From assembly GCF_004027225.2 (NCBI RefSeq), contig NC_044290.2, forward strand, positions 4,604,906-4,668,905: 64,000 nt of DNA, given 5' to 3'. The notes under the pieces are model-generated. The model saw only the letters and a list, made by a program, of their open reading frames with translations. It was not told the DNA's origin and did no database searches. Origin of the DNA: Strigops habroptila. Its lineage: Eukaryota; Chordata; Aves; Psittaciformes; Psittacidae. A program made the translations under genes and the position numbers. Below, piece by piece: positions 53,125-64,000 of the stretch. Position 1 is the first letter of the stretch, and every line of letters begins with the position of its first letter.

Positions 53125-53853
53125 GTGAGTTGTTGTTCCCTTCTCCCCCTTCACTTGAAGGTGACATCCATAAAGACTGCTAGACACCTACTTACACTTG
53201 GCAACTTCCACAAATGGTGAATGTGGTCTGAAGGGGCTGTGTGCATGGGAGAGGGGGGAGAACATGGTGTGAAGGACCTCAGAACCATGCTGCCCAGCCA
53301 GCACTTCTCTGTCCACCCTGGGTCATTCTCTGTTCCCCAAGGTGGACAGAGAATGACCCAGCAACTACAATGGAAGTAGAAGTTCAGAGACCTGGGTGCA
53401 TCTAGGAGAGGCTTTTACTCACTGCCCTAAAATGGACTCATAAAGAAAGACTGAAAGTTTCAATACTCTGTGTTTCTCTTTTTAAAGGGGAAATTAATAT
53501 TAGCTGGTATCTGTAATGGCAGAAGAACAGAAAGTACATTGTCAGGGAGATTTAACCATGTATCTTCTTGTTAGAACTCTTTATCGTGATTTATGTTATT
53601 TTTCTGATGCAATTATTTTTGTCTTTAATATGTGGGTGCCCTTTGCTGGACAGGTTACAAATAGGAACTGTAACAAATAGAAATATATACTGGAGGTTAC
53701 TGATAGAAACAAAGGACCAAAACTGGGGCTGCTGTAGTGAAATCAGTTCCCCTTGAACTGCCTGGTTGCATCGGGCTGAGTTTGGACCAGAATTAGGAAG
53801 AACGAGGTTCTAGAGTTGACTAATCCTTCCTTATGTCCGTTTTCTGTTTCCAG
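53125..53853 (+). other. METRNL: METRNL intron 3
   Basis: This 729-base intron starts GTGAGT and ends TTCTGTTTCCAG. Its only notable content is a perfect 16-bp inverted repeat at 53318-53361 and an overlapping 11-bp alternative stem. Confidence 0.9.
53318..53361. repeat. Perfect 16-bp inverted repeat
   Basis: CTGGGTCATTCTCTGT (53318-53333) and ACAGAGAATGACCCAG (53346-53361) are exact reverse complements separated by 12 bases. An overlapping second stem pairs CTCTGTCCACC (53307-53317) with GGTGGACAGAG (53341-53351). Confidence 0.95.
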
Positions 53854-54170
53854 TGATCAGAGGCTCCATTCAAGATGTAACGAACGAGGCAGAGGAGCAA
53901 GAATCCATAATCCATGTTGGTGTCAACAAACTGTACAGGCAGAAGAGCAAAGTCTTCCAGCTTACAGGGGAGAGTGGGAACTGGCGAGGGCAAATAAAGA
54001 CCCTGCTGGAGTGTGGGGTGAAACCAGGAGATGGAGACTTCCTTTTCACGGGACGCATGCACTTTGGGGAGGCCAGGTTAGGCTGTGCCCCTCGTTTTAA
54101 AGACTTCCAAAGGATGTACAAAGAGGCAAAAGACAAAGGGCTAAACCCATGTGAGATTGGCCCAGATTGA
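53854..54170 (+). CDS. METRNL: METRNL coding exon 4 (C-terminus and stop)
   Basis: This 317-base terminal coding exon encodes residues 186-290 and ends in TGA at 54168-54170. The acceptor is TTCTGTTTCCAG|TGATC. Strongly conserved segments are VNKLYRQKSKVF (209-220), LLECGVKPGDGDFLFTG (236-252) and FGEARLGCAPRFKDFQRMY (256-274), followed by GLNPCEIGPD at the end. Cysteines 239, 263 and 285 complete the set of ten. These correspond to the netrin-like C-terminal domain of meteorin proteins. No stop, frameshift or missing cysteine is seen, so the gene should be functional. Confidence 0.97.
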
Positions 54171-54470
54171 AATCCCCCATTTGGCTGAAGAGCGCTTTTA
54201 GCGGTTGGCTGGGAATATTTCCTGGCCATGGTGAAAACTCTGAACAAAACCAGTAACTGAGAGCATGGACAGATGTGGAGTGCAGGCTGAGACCCCACAG
54301 CACACCTCTGCAGCCTGCAGTTAGACTAATGGAAGCAACAGAGGTACGAGCTCAGAAGGCTGCCACACAAGCAAGGCTGGATTTTAACCAATCTTGTCCT
54401 TATGAATTAAGTTATTATATTTTTTTAGTGACTTCCTTAGGAAAACAAACCAAGAAAACTCCCATGTCTT

Positions 54471-54476
54471 AATAAA
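54471..54476 (+). terminator. METRNL: Polyadenylation signal AATAAA (proximal)
   Basis: Canonical AATAAA 300 bases after the METRNL stop codon. Use would give a short 3' UTR. Confidence 0.5.
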
Positions 54477-54785
54477 AAACCCAAATGAAAGCCAACATGC
54501 CTTTGTATCTTTTTAATACTAATTTTGAAAGCTGTCTTTAAGCTGATGTAGCATTTGGTATGACATATTCTGTGTAAATGGCCGAGAATGTGATAGAGCA
54601 CGGTAAAACATCTTAACATTGATGCTTTGTAAAAAGCTTGGTGTACAATTCAAAGTTGTTTCTTATGACAGAAATTTATGGAGCCAAACTCTTGTGTGTG
54701 TGTTCTTCTTTTTTTATTTGAAAGAATGTACAATCGCTGCCTGCAGTTTTTTGTCCAGGCTGGCAAATTCTTTCCATTCCAGAGA

Positions 54786-54791
54786 AATAAA
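54786..54791 (+). terminator. METRNL: Polyadenylation signal AATAAA (distal)
   Basis: Canonical AATAAA about 615 bases after the stop codon, followed 35-55 bases later by a T-rich stretch that could serve as the downstream element. Confidence 0.6.
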
Positions 54792-57700
54792 GGTCCCTGG
54801 ATTTGACATATGCTGTTTAAAATCTATTTTTTTTCCTTCTCCATAAGGCCGATCTCAGCTAGTCCAGATGTGCTCATAGATCAATTCTGGGCTGCTCACT
54901 TATTTTGTGGCTTCTCTGAGCAGAAACAGAGTTCCTGTGAGGCATTGGGAACCGCAGTGTTTTTCAAAGGGGAAGCAGGAGCTATTTTTGGAAGTTTTTA
55001 GACATGTGTCCAGGCAAGGCTCTAAGTGCGCTTCTCTCTGATGCCAATGGGGTTATTTTGGGAATGGCTCCAAAAAGCAGGATGCCTCTTCGTGCTTTGC
55101 TTGAAGCTTTGAATTGTGCTGGCTGGGAGCTTGGGGTGAGGAGTCCCAGGGGACAGGACCAGGCCACCTCCTGAGAAATAAGGGTTTCCTAAGGGTGGGC
55201 ACTTTTGCAGGTGTTGTCCCAAGGGAGATACAGGAGCTCTCCCCCCTGGTTCAATCCCATCATTCCCTATAATCTGAATCACGTTAATGGTACCTTCACA
55301 AGGATTTTTAACCTCTTGCCCATGTTCATTCTTTTGTGCTTTCTACTTCCCCAACTTTCATTTTAGGCCCTCAGGTTCTTTAAATAAAAAGTTTCCACTT
55401 AGTGACTCCTTTTGCCTCATCTCTCATACCTCCTTCGTGTAATCGTTTCTGAGGCTCAGGGAGGGCATCTGGAGTGACTTAGAGGATGGTCTTCTCAGGG
55501 GGATGCAGCAAGTTCTAAGGTGGATGGGACAGAGATGTCTCATGAGACTTACTGGGGGTAAAAACCCCAGGGTTGTACCAAAACATACGTCTGAAGTGGC
55601 ACCAAAATCCCCTGAGAGGGATTCTGAAGATGTCTCTCAGCAAGATTCATCCTGTGAGCCTGTTGGAGAATGAGCGTTTCTTTTAGCTAAGATGATTCTA
55701 AGAGGCTCCGTAACTACTCCTGCAAGACCTAAACACCATTTAGCACACATCTATCTACTGCTTTGAGCCTGACTGCCTTCCAGCCTCCTGTAAGCAGAGC
55801 ACTAAATCCAGCACCCTATTCTGCATGGTTCAAGGTTCCCCCCCATCCTACTTTGAGTTTTAAAAGGAAACTGGTCAGGCCTAGTAGACGGGGGAAATGG
55901 CTCACTCTTTGTCTTCAGCCTGCCTCAACCCCTCTCCTGCAGCATTGCTTCCACTTCCAGGGATCTCAATCCAGCCTTTTGTAGGCTCTTAAAAATGATT
56001 CTGTGATTTAACACTAAGTACATCTAAGGGTGCATTTCAGAAGCCCTGTACCTAACCTCTCCTGTTGTGTTTCGTGAGCTTTTTCCAGTGCAGAGTGGCT
56101 GCTGGCAGGATGAGGAGGGAAGAACATGTTCCTGGAATTGTCTCCAACCTGCCCACTCTCCTCTTCCTATGCAAGGCTGCGGGAGCGGGGGGAAGAGGCT
56201 GAATTAAATGTTGAGTCAGTGAGGAGAGTGCAAGCAAAACACAAGGAGGCTTTGGCCCTGGAGTTCTACCTTTGGCTGCAGTTTTATTTTTATGGCAGTT
56301 TAAATTGTTTGTAGACTTTTTCTCTTTAAATACCCTTTGAACTACACTTGGAGCCGAGCACTGAATTGGTGCCTTTCTTCACTCCTGCCTTGTTTGCTTA
56401 CCCAAGCAGGAGCGGCGCAGCCTTCCCCACCTCCACTGGCACTGGCCCTGTTCCCTGCTGAATTGCTCTTCCCGGAGAAGCTGCCTGTGTCCTGCCTGTG
56501 AGCTCCCTGGAAATCCTTGGCAGGAGAGGAGACGTTGCCCTGCTGATTCTTGCTCTGCCTCAGCTCCACAACAACCTGCTGAGATGCAGTGTTGGAATGC
56601 TCTGTAGCTGCTGCGTGTCCGTCACACTGATGGTGCCTGTACGCCTGCAATTAGAGTGTCGGAGGGAGTGGCTGGATGAGCAATAACTTTGCTCAGAACC
56701 CAGTTCTTTAATCAAAATGTTTTTAATCAAGATGTTAAGATCTTGCTCTGCAACGTTTTCTGTCTTGACAACGTGTCCCTGTCTTGAGCCTTGCTCAGTG
56801 CAGCATCACAGGTTGGCTGATGTGCATCAAGTCATCACTAATTGCAGGACTCACTCCTGCCCACGGGGCTGGTGCCATGTCTCTCAATAGCTAGGGGTGT
56901 GTGTGCACTTTGTACAGCTGGAGGTTAATGCAGGGATTCCACCCACTGCCCCAAAATCCAGTTCGCAAACGCTCACCGTGAAGTCTTTGAAGCACAATTA
57001 CAGCTTGACCTATCTGGCAGCAGAGCCAGCGTAGAAAGGATGGGTTAAAAACGACGTTGCTCACATGTGCTGACTCCACTCTATAATGAGAAGCAAATGA
57101 CACACTTATGCAGCGTTACGTGAGGACATGCTTGTTGCCACCTAATGAAAATCCTTGGCTGAAGGTGACTCAGGACAGAGGTGGAGCAGGTGCTTGCAAA
57201 GCAGTGTTTTTCTTACTGCTGCTGCTCTCTCAAGATGAAGGGCTTCCTCTTGGGCCCTAATTAACATAATGGAATTCCTCTTAACAGCAACAGACTGACT
57301 TATCTGTTCCTAAGAAAGCAGAACTAATGAACTTCAATTGCCTTGGTTAGAGCCCCTTCAGTTGGGCAACACTACCCATAAATAGGCTCAAGGCATCTGC
57401 TGTTTTTACATCTGAATTCTGGCAAGCCTGTGGTTTGGGTTGTTAGTGAAAACACTTTCCATGGTAACCCTCTACTTCTCTTATTTTTCCATAAAGCATC
57501 ACTAACAAGCCCACTGGTGAATTAAGTCACCTCCTAGGTAAGAGGCACGCAGAGCATCCTGCAGTGACAAATAGGTAGGTTGGGAAACTCATGTGGGTGT
57601 CTACACGGGTCTATTTGAGGTCTATCAGATGCTGCCTGCCTGGGGGGAAGTTTGCCCTCTTTCATCCTGTGGAGAGACAGGATCATCTCATCTCCAAACA

Positions 57701-60700
57701 CCATGACCTCAGCACCCGGTGTGGAGGGGAGTGAGATTGCCGTGCTTGGTTTGCCTACAGTCAGACCAGAGGACCTTGATTCAAACACTTGTTTGCTTCG
57801 CGTTCAGGAAGAACAGGCCATTTATCTCCAAGTTGTGCTGATACACTTTGCCTCTTGCGTACGAGCCATGGCCACGCTGCAGGGAGGTGTGTGCCCCACA
57901 GCCTGCCTGCTGCGCGATGTCCCATCCCACCCTCGGGCCAACTGCCTGGTACGATCGGAGACATCTGTAGGCAGCTTTTCATCAAACTCTTTTCTGTTTC
58001 TGCCACCTTCTCCCCACTCCGCTGTCCCATTTGTGCTGGTGACCCTGGTCTCACGCAGGGAAGCATCAGATGTTGCTTTAGCACCAACCCGCTGCTGCTC
58101 TCTTCTGATAAGGGAGAAGCACCTTATCGTCAGCATGGCTCAGCCTGTGCTGTGCAGGGGAGGGAACTGCCCTGATTTATCTCCTGTGCTGGGGCACGTT
58201 GTGGTCTAGTCCTCTGTGCAGCAGCTTCTCCCTAATCTAAGGACACGTATGGGCTGTGGGGGAGGACACTGTGGCCACACTCGAGCAAAACAGCAGCCAA
58301 TGTGTTGACACCAGCATCGGTGTCTTCAGTACAGAGACCTGCTTGGTGCTGTGCTGCTTGAAACGAGGGAGGGAATGATGTGGTTTGGTGTGAGTCACCC
58401 TGGCAGGAGGCAGGAGAGGTGATCTGGCTCTTGCACCTTGCCTTTGAAGTGTGACAGGACTTGAATGAGCTCCAAGCCTGACCAACTGGCATGGTGCAAC
58501 ACCTCTGAGGAGATAGGAGCTCTCCTTTGGCTCATCACAGACCTAATTAGACAATACTAATGTCTGGAACTGGAAAAGTCTCTTAGTGATGCTTGTCAGA
58601 GCTGCTGGTTGGATGATAAATAAGGTTAAGCAATGTCAGGGCCATCTGTTCCAGTAGATATCAAATGGAAAACCAAATTGGTTATTAAGTAAACCAGAAA
58701 AATATCAGGAGATGTGTGCAAGTCTCTGAGAGGGGTGAGGAGCAACACAGAGCCAAAACAATGTGCAGAAATATCTTGACCTCAGCAAGATTCAGGCCTG
58801 GAGGAGTGGAGCTGCTAGGGTGAGGGAGGAGAAATGAAGTTTATCCTTTCCAGCTTGACAGAAGCAATTCCCCTTTCTGTAGCAGGGCCTCTCCTCCTTC
58901 AGCTGACTTTGATCCTCCTTTCAGTGAGGATCACCCAGCCTTGCTTTGGCTGGCTGCAGGTGGACAGGAGCATGGTGTGAAGGTCTGGATGCTGGAGCAA
59001 ACAAGGTGCCTTTTGCAGACAATCCTTTTGCCTTCACCATCAGCCTTTGCCTCAGAGCTTCACTGAGAGTCATTGAGGGACAGACCCTATGAATAACTGT
59101 GAGCATTCTCCTCCCCCTTCCCTCTTCTCCTACCAACAGCAAGATGCTTAGTAGCAGTGAAAACCAAACAGCCCCATGAAGTTCTTTTTGAGGCGTCCAA
59201 AGAAAGGGCAATTTTCAATAGTTCTCTCACCTAGCTTAAAGAAACATGTCTCATGTTTTTTTCCTCTCGCTGTTCCCTGCAGGGCAGGAGATGCAGAACT
59301 TCCAAATGCAATAATCTGGAGGAAGTGGTGGCAAGCAGTCTTTGCGTGCATGGGGATTCACGAAGCCTCAGAGGGGCCAAGCTCGTAGGAGAGGTTCTGA
59401 AGGGACAGATGGACAGTTGTAGCATGGTTGAGTCCCCCTGTTCGTGGCCATGAAGCACAGCAATGGGAGCACCAGTAGTGACTGCTATGGAGGGGCAGCA
59501 GAGCACAAGCTCAGCTGGGGCCTCCTGATGGCATTTACCTCCTTCCCCCAGCTGAAGCGTGTTGAGCCGAGGCTGCTGTAGGACATGGTGCTATATAACC
59601 CTCAGCCCTGCTCTGTGCTAGTGATGGTGCATGTTGCTGCAAGCTTCTCCAGAAGGTGTGTGTGTGACCCCATGGTCCTTGCATGGAGTTAACTGCCTCT
59701 GAGCTGTGGATTGGGATGGGCTGCTCCTGTGTTTGAGGTCTCCAGCCTGTGATGCCTCACCCCTGTGCTCTCCACAGGCTGATGCAGCGCTGCCAGGAGC
59801 GTGGAGAGGAGTGTTGGCCTGTGCTCACAGCAGAGCTGACTCAGGGCTTTCTCCCCAGGGCTGGGTGCTGACTCAGCTGCTTTGCTTTTTACTGGCTTCC
59901 CTGAAAACCAGAGGCATCTCCTGGGGCTTACAGTCCATAGCAGTGCAGCAGAAGTGAGTGGTTAGTTGGTTTTGGGAGAGTCACATCTTGGATATTTTGA
60001 GGCAATAGCCAAGAAGTTCAGTAAAAGCTTTAAGGTTACTTCTGGGTGTACATTTTACACTCTTTCAGGGCAGAATGTGGTGTTCAGCTGGGGATAATTA
60101 CTGGGGAAAATGAGTGTTGCAGCAATGCTGGTTTTGCTGCGATGAAACCCATTGCAGGGGTGAATTGGAGATGGAGGATCTTCCTCTGGCTGGCAGAGTC
60201 TCACTGGAGTGTTTTTCATGGTATTACTCATGTGTATGTCAGAACAAAACTGCTATGGAGGAGGCTGGGTGAGGTGGTGATGAGTTTCTGAATTGAAAAA
60301 CACACCATAGGGGTCTTGTCCCCTGCTGGGAGACTGGCCACGCTGGGCTTACAGTACCAGGGACACCTGAGCTTTGGCTCTGCCCTCTGTAGCCGGTGGC
60401 TGTGTAGTTCCAAGCGCAGAGCTGGGATCTGTGGAACATCTTGTGCATGTGATGAGGATCTACTTGTGCCCTAATCTGCTGGAGGGATCTCGCAGTAATA
60501 GCAGGGTGTGGGGTGCTGGGTGAGGCTCCCTGCGCTGGCTCCATTGCATCAGGTCGCACCTCCGGGATCTGCAGCAGCGTATTGCTCACGGGCAGTGGCG
60601 TGCACTGCGTGTGTCGGGATGCAGAGCTGCATCTGCTGCCCTGCGGCCCCCATCCAGTGGCATCAGCAATTGGGTGTACAGAGGTGGGGACCCCCCCAGA

Positions 60701-62665
60701 GAGACCCGCTTTGGGAAGGAGGTGGTATTTTAGCCTGGAGTCCTGGATGATGTGGGATCCTGCTCTAGACAAAGGGATGCTGAACCCAGCAGCTTTGCTG
60801 CCAATTCCAGGTTGCCCTGAAAGGTTAATGGGTCCTTCCTGATGCTTCCAGCAGCCCCCATGGGCTCTTCTTGGCATGGAAGCCTGAAGCTGTGAGGCTG
60901 AATCCTGCAATAAACATGTTTATCCCACTTGAGCTGAGGGAAAAAGGCTTTGGGCCAAGCTTGGAGAGCTCTGCTGCCACATACAGTGGTGAGGGTGTCA
61001 CTGCCCTGCATGGAAACCCGCTGAAATTCCTTAGTGAAAGGAGAGGTGGATGAGGTAGTGTGGATGCCACTGCCCCACTGCAGGTGTGGGGAGCCAGGAG
61101 AGGTGCCCATCCAGGACTGTGGTGGTTGTGGAGGGGTTGCCCCATCACCAACCGGTTTCTCCAGTTCCTTTGGGAAGTGCCAAATCCAGTTGGAGTCAGA
61201 CTGGTTTGTGCAGAGGCTTTATTTGCCTGGAAAGGAAAAAATACTAATAGTTGAAAACATCGGTTCAGTCTCCTCAGCCTGGAGTTGTGCTTTTAAAGGG
61301 AGCAGGGGGGCTGTCTCGGGTACTCCCCACACTGCTCTTGTGCTGTCGCCAAGCCAGAGCCTGCCCTGGAGCTGAGTTACACTGTGGTTTTTAGAGAGGA
61401 CAAATAGGGACTGGGATGAGACACAAACAAACACATCTTTCATTATGATCTGGGTGGTGAAGCTTCTTGGATATGTGTCAGTGCTTCGCACGGGAGCTGT
61501 TTGCTGGATGGAGACGACAGCGTGCCGGCAATACGGTTCGCCTGTGCATTGTCGGCTGATGGGAAGGTGGAATTGAGGCATGGACACATCCCAGGGACAG
61601 CTTTCTGCATGGACATGAAATTGTTACACAGGGCTCAGGCTGCTGCTGCTGAGTTTGCAGCCAGAGCCCTGTATAATCATAGCTGGGGCAGCTAAGCCAA
61701 GCTTACCCTGCCCTTCAGCTTTTTCCTTCTGACTGTGCAGTGTTCCACTCTTCCTTGGGTTGTTAGTCTTATTTCAGAGAAATCCTATTTGCTTATTTCT
61801 GTGTCCCAAATGGAAAAAGACTTTGTGTCTTTTCCAGGGTGGAAAAATATGCTTTCAAAGTACACCCCAAAGGCTGCTTCCCTGCAATGGTTGCTTTACT
61901 CCTCCAAGGCATGTTTGAATATGTGGCTGCTTTTTCCTAGTAACACAGTGCTGAGTTTTTGTCAGTGCTTGGGGCACGCAGGGACATCCCATCCTGAATG
62001 CTGGATACTGGGGAGCTGGGGATGAGTGGTGGATTTTGGAAAAGGAAGACCTGGGTTGATCAGCCTTGCTCAGGCTCTGCCTGACTTCAGGCAGTGAGTG
62101 CAATGGTCAATGGGGATGTGATGCTGGCTGGGTCTGTCTAGTTCAATTGCCCCTTTGCACTGAATGGAGATCAAGTGCCTTCTGCTGACTCATGGATGCG
62201 AATGCCTCCTTATGCCATGGGTGCAAACACTGCAGGAGTGGCTCCTGGAGGTGAGAGGGTCTAGTATATGTATTAATTGTGCTTGAGAGACCTTTAACAG
62301 TAGCTAAACCTGAAGCTAAACCTTGACCTTGATTTCACTTAGTATTTTTCTGCTGTTCCTGAAGACCTTCAGAAGGGATGGGTTCAGCCATGTCTGCCTA
62401 CCTCCACAGGGTTGTTTTGGCTGGCTGCCTTATCTCCCTTGTGATACCACATGCCCTTTGCTTCCCCCTTGGTGACACAAGGCCCTCTGTGAGCAGGGAA
62501 TGGGTGATGATGTTAAGCAAGTCCTGCGTAAGCAGCCTGGTTTTGGGGAACTGCTGCAGAGGCAGCAGAAGTGAAGCTGGGTGGAAACCCCCCCCACGCT
62601 TGTTGTTGAACTTCCAAAACCAGCATAGCCTCAGCTTAGCGTCCAAAATTCAACTATCATTTCCC

Positions 62666-62790
62666 TCAAGGCCAGGTTGGATGGGGCTCCGAGCAACTTG
62701 GTCCAGTGGAAGGTGTCCCTGCCTATGGCAGGGTGTTGGAACCAGACGATCTTTAGGGTCCCTTCCAACCCAAACCACTCTGTGATTCAA
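62666..62790 (+). mobile_element. CR1 LINE 3'-end fragment
   Basis: TCAAGGCCAGGTTGGATGG to CTTCCAACCCAAACCACTCT and GTGATTC, the canonical CR1 3' terminus with only the last octamer retained. About 125 bases, plus strand. Confidence 0.9.
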
Positions 62791-63533
62791 AGCCGTAAGT
62801 ATCAGAATATGTGACACTTGGAAATATCAGGGGACAAGTTTTGTCTGCTGTGACATTATTTATAGACTATAGACATGGTCAGTGACTGCTGTAATTTGTA
62901 GAGCTGATGGACACCAGCAACTCTCACTCAAGCTGCACCTCTGAATGGGGCAGCACTCCCTGTTGTTGGCTCTTTTGTCTTGGTGTTTCCCTTATTTCCA
63001 TGTCTGCAGACTGGGATTAGTCTGTGGTAGGTGTGAACAGGCACACCTGAGCTGATGTGCCCTATCTGGGCTCCCTGTAGGTGCTTACCCAAAGCCTTTC
63101 AGGACTCCTTTGCCTTGTTTGCCCTCATTTGGAGGATAATTTGCTCATACTTTGCAGATGAGGCTAGGGTGGGGGTGAGCACAACTTGGGCATTTCTTTT
63201 TTGCTTATGGGACCCCTGTGGGTCAGGCAACCTGATTCAAAAGCATCACGAGGTCAGCCCAGAGGTCACTCTAGACACTCTTCGTGATGGGGTATGTCCT
63301 TGTCTCCATGTGAGCTGGAGCTGCTTTGATACGCTGTGGCTGGAGCTTCCTGGACTTGCAGGAGAGCTCTCCTGGTTTCCATGTGCTATGGAAAGAGAAG
63401 AAAGTCAGAAAAATCCAAGCTCTCCAATACTCATTCAGAGGTAAGCAATGACACAAGTGGAGCATGGACAGACAAGGGCATGGGCACACCACTGACCCGA
63501 GAGCACTGCTCTCCACGTCCAACCCAACCGGTC

Positions 63534-63654
63534 TCTCAGGGACACCATAGCATAGAGGTGTCCCTGAGACCAAGGACCAGCACAGAGGTGCTGGTGGTCC
63601 CTGCTCTGCTCTGGCATATGGTACAGGTCTGCTTAAAGCCTCAGGCTTTAAGCA
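63534..63654. repeat. Cluster of three consecutive hairpins
   Basis: Three inverted repeats in 121 bases: TCTCAGGGACACC (63534-63546) with GGTGTCCCTGAGA (63557-63569); ACCAGCAC (63576-63583) with GTGCTGGT (63588-63595); and TGCTTAAAGCCT (63630-63641) with AGGCTTTAAGCA (63643-63654) around a single central C. Confidence 0.9.
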
Positions 63655-64000
63655 TATGGCCTGTCCATATTGTCCGTGGGGTGCTGATGCTGCTTGTAGC
63701 CATGGGGAGCTGCAAAGAACCTGGCTGGTGGGGAGCAGAGCACACAGCTCCCTACTGCTGCCCAGGCTGGGGAAGGTTGAGAATCACTGTCTAGGGGATA
63801 ATGATGACAGTAACTTGGTGATCCATGGGCCACCATGCACCAAAGTCTGATGCTTATCCACAAAACAGAGCCTGGGCTGTCCCCGGTTGGCCCCTGAGCA
63901 GGAGAGACTTGTCCTGCTCACATCCAGCGGAAAATCTATTGAAGTAAATCACACACAGTGCAAACTGTTGCTGCTGTTTAGATGGATGTGAGATAGTTCA

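Larger units (their letters stand above)
54171..54810 (+). other. METRNL: METRNL 3' untranslated region (approximate)
   Basis: The sequence after the TGA is AT-rich and contains two canonical AATAAA signals. The 3' limit is set about 20 bases after the second signal and is an estimate. A third AATAAA at 55383-55388 could give a longer form. Confidence 0.6.
54811..64000. other. Downstream flank of METRNL, no gene recognised
   Basis: About 9.2 kb after the METRNL 3' UTR. It contains one CR1 fragment (62666-62790), a hairpin cluster (63534-63654), and a stretch near 58535-58710 rich in TAAT and GATAA words. Several open frames of 100-220 codons exist on both strands, but none shows a domain, a repeat pattern or splice-consistent neighbours, and they overlap one another. 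I call no gene here. Confidence 0.6.

Noticed and set aside
57652..58209. 185-codon plus-strand open frame downstream of METRNL
   Set aside because: No domain or recognisable homology, and comparable overlapping frames occur on the other strand and in the next frame.
60239..60910. 223-codon minus-strand open frame
   Set aside because: Low-information Ser/Pro/Gln-rich translation with equally long overlapping frames; no splice or promoter support.
1..64000. CRISPR arrays, bacterial operons, phage or toxin systems
   Set aside because: Spliced vertebrate genes, CR1 repeats and CpG islands show this is animal nuclear DNA; no regularly spaced repeats of the CRISPR type exist.

Overview
The window looks like avian nuclear DNA. 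The repeats I can recognise are CR1 LINE fragments of the bird type, with the 3' end reading ...CCAACCCAAACCATTCTGTGATTCTATG or its complement. Genes are split by GT-AG introns, promoters are CpG islands, and there is no bacterial-style gene packing. I cannot name the species; another sauropsid is possible but less likely.

Two protein-coding genes are supported, arranged head to head. On the minus strand, bases 10295-14373 carry the first three coding exons of B3GNTL1, a family-2 glycosyltransferase-like protein. The rest of that gene lies beyond the left edge: bases 1-10294 are its third intron and no fourth exon was found there. On the plus strand, bases 30189-54170 carry a complete four-exon METRNL gene (meteorin-like, a secreted cytokine-like protein). 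It encodes 290 residues with a signal peptide and ten cysteines. Every splice junction joins in phase.

Layout: 1-10294 B3GNTL1 intron 3 with two CR1 pieces; 10295-14373 B3GNTL1 exons 3-1 and introns; about 14080-14790 the B3GNTL1 CpG island; 14800-29600 intergenic DNA with three broken CR1 pieces at 16750-18235; about 29640-30870 the METRNL CpG island; 30189-54170 METRNL coding exons and three introns of 5.7, 16.7 and 0.7 kb; 54171 to about 54810 the METRNL 3' UTR with two polyadenylation signals; 54811-64000 downstream flank with one CR1 fragment and a cluster of hairpins.

B3GNTL1 and METRNL are also divergent neighbours near the end of human chromosome 17q (known from memory), so the order is conserved. 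They are not known to act in one pathway. I found no convincing new biological system. The best second-look items are two minimal upstream ORFs before the METRNL start, a 40-bp pentamer array in its promoter, a pair of competing hairpins in its last intron, and three consecutive hairpins near 63.6 kb.
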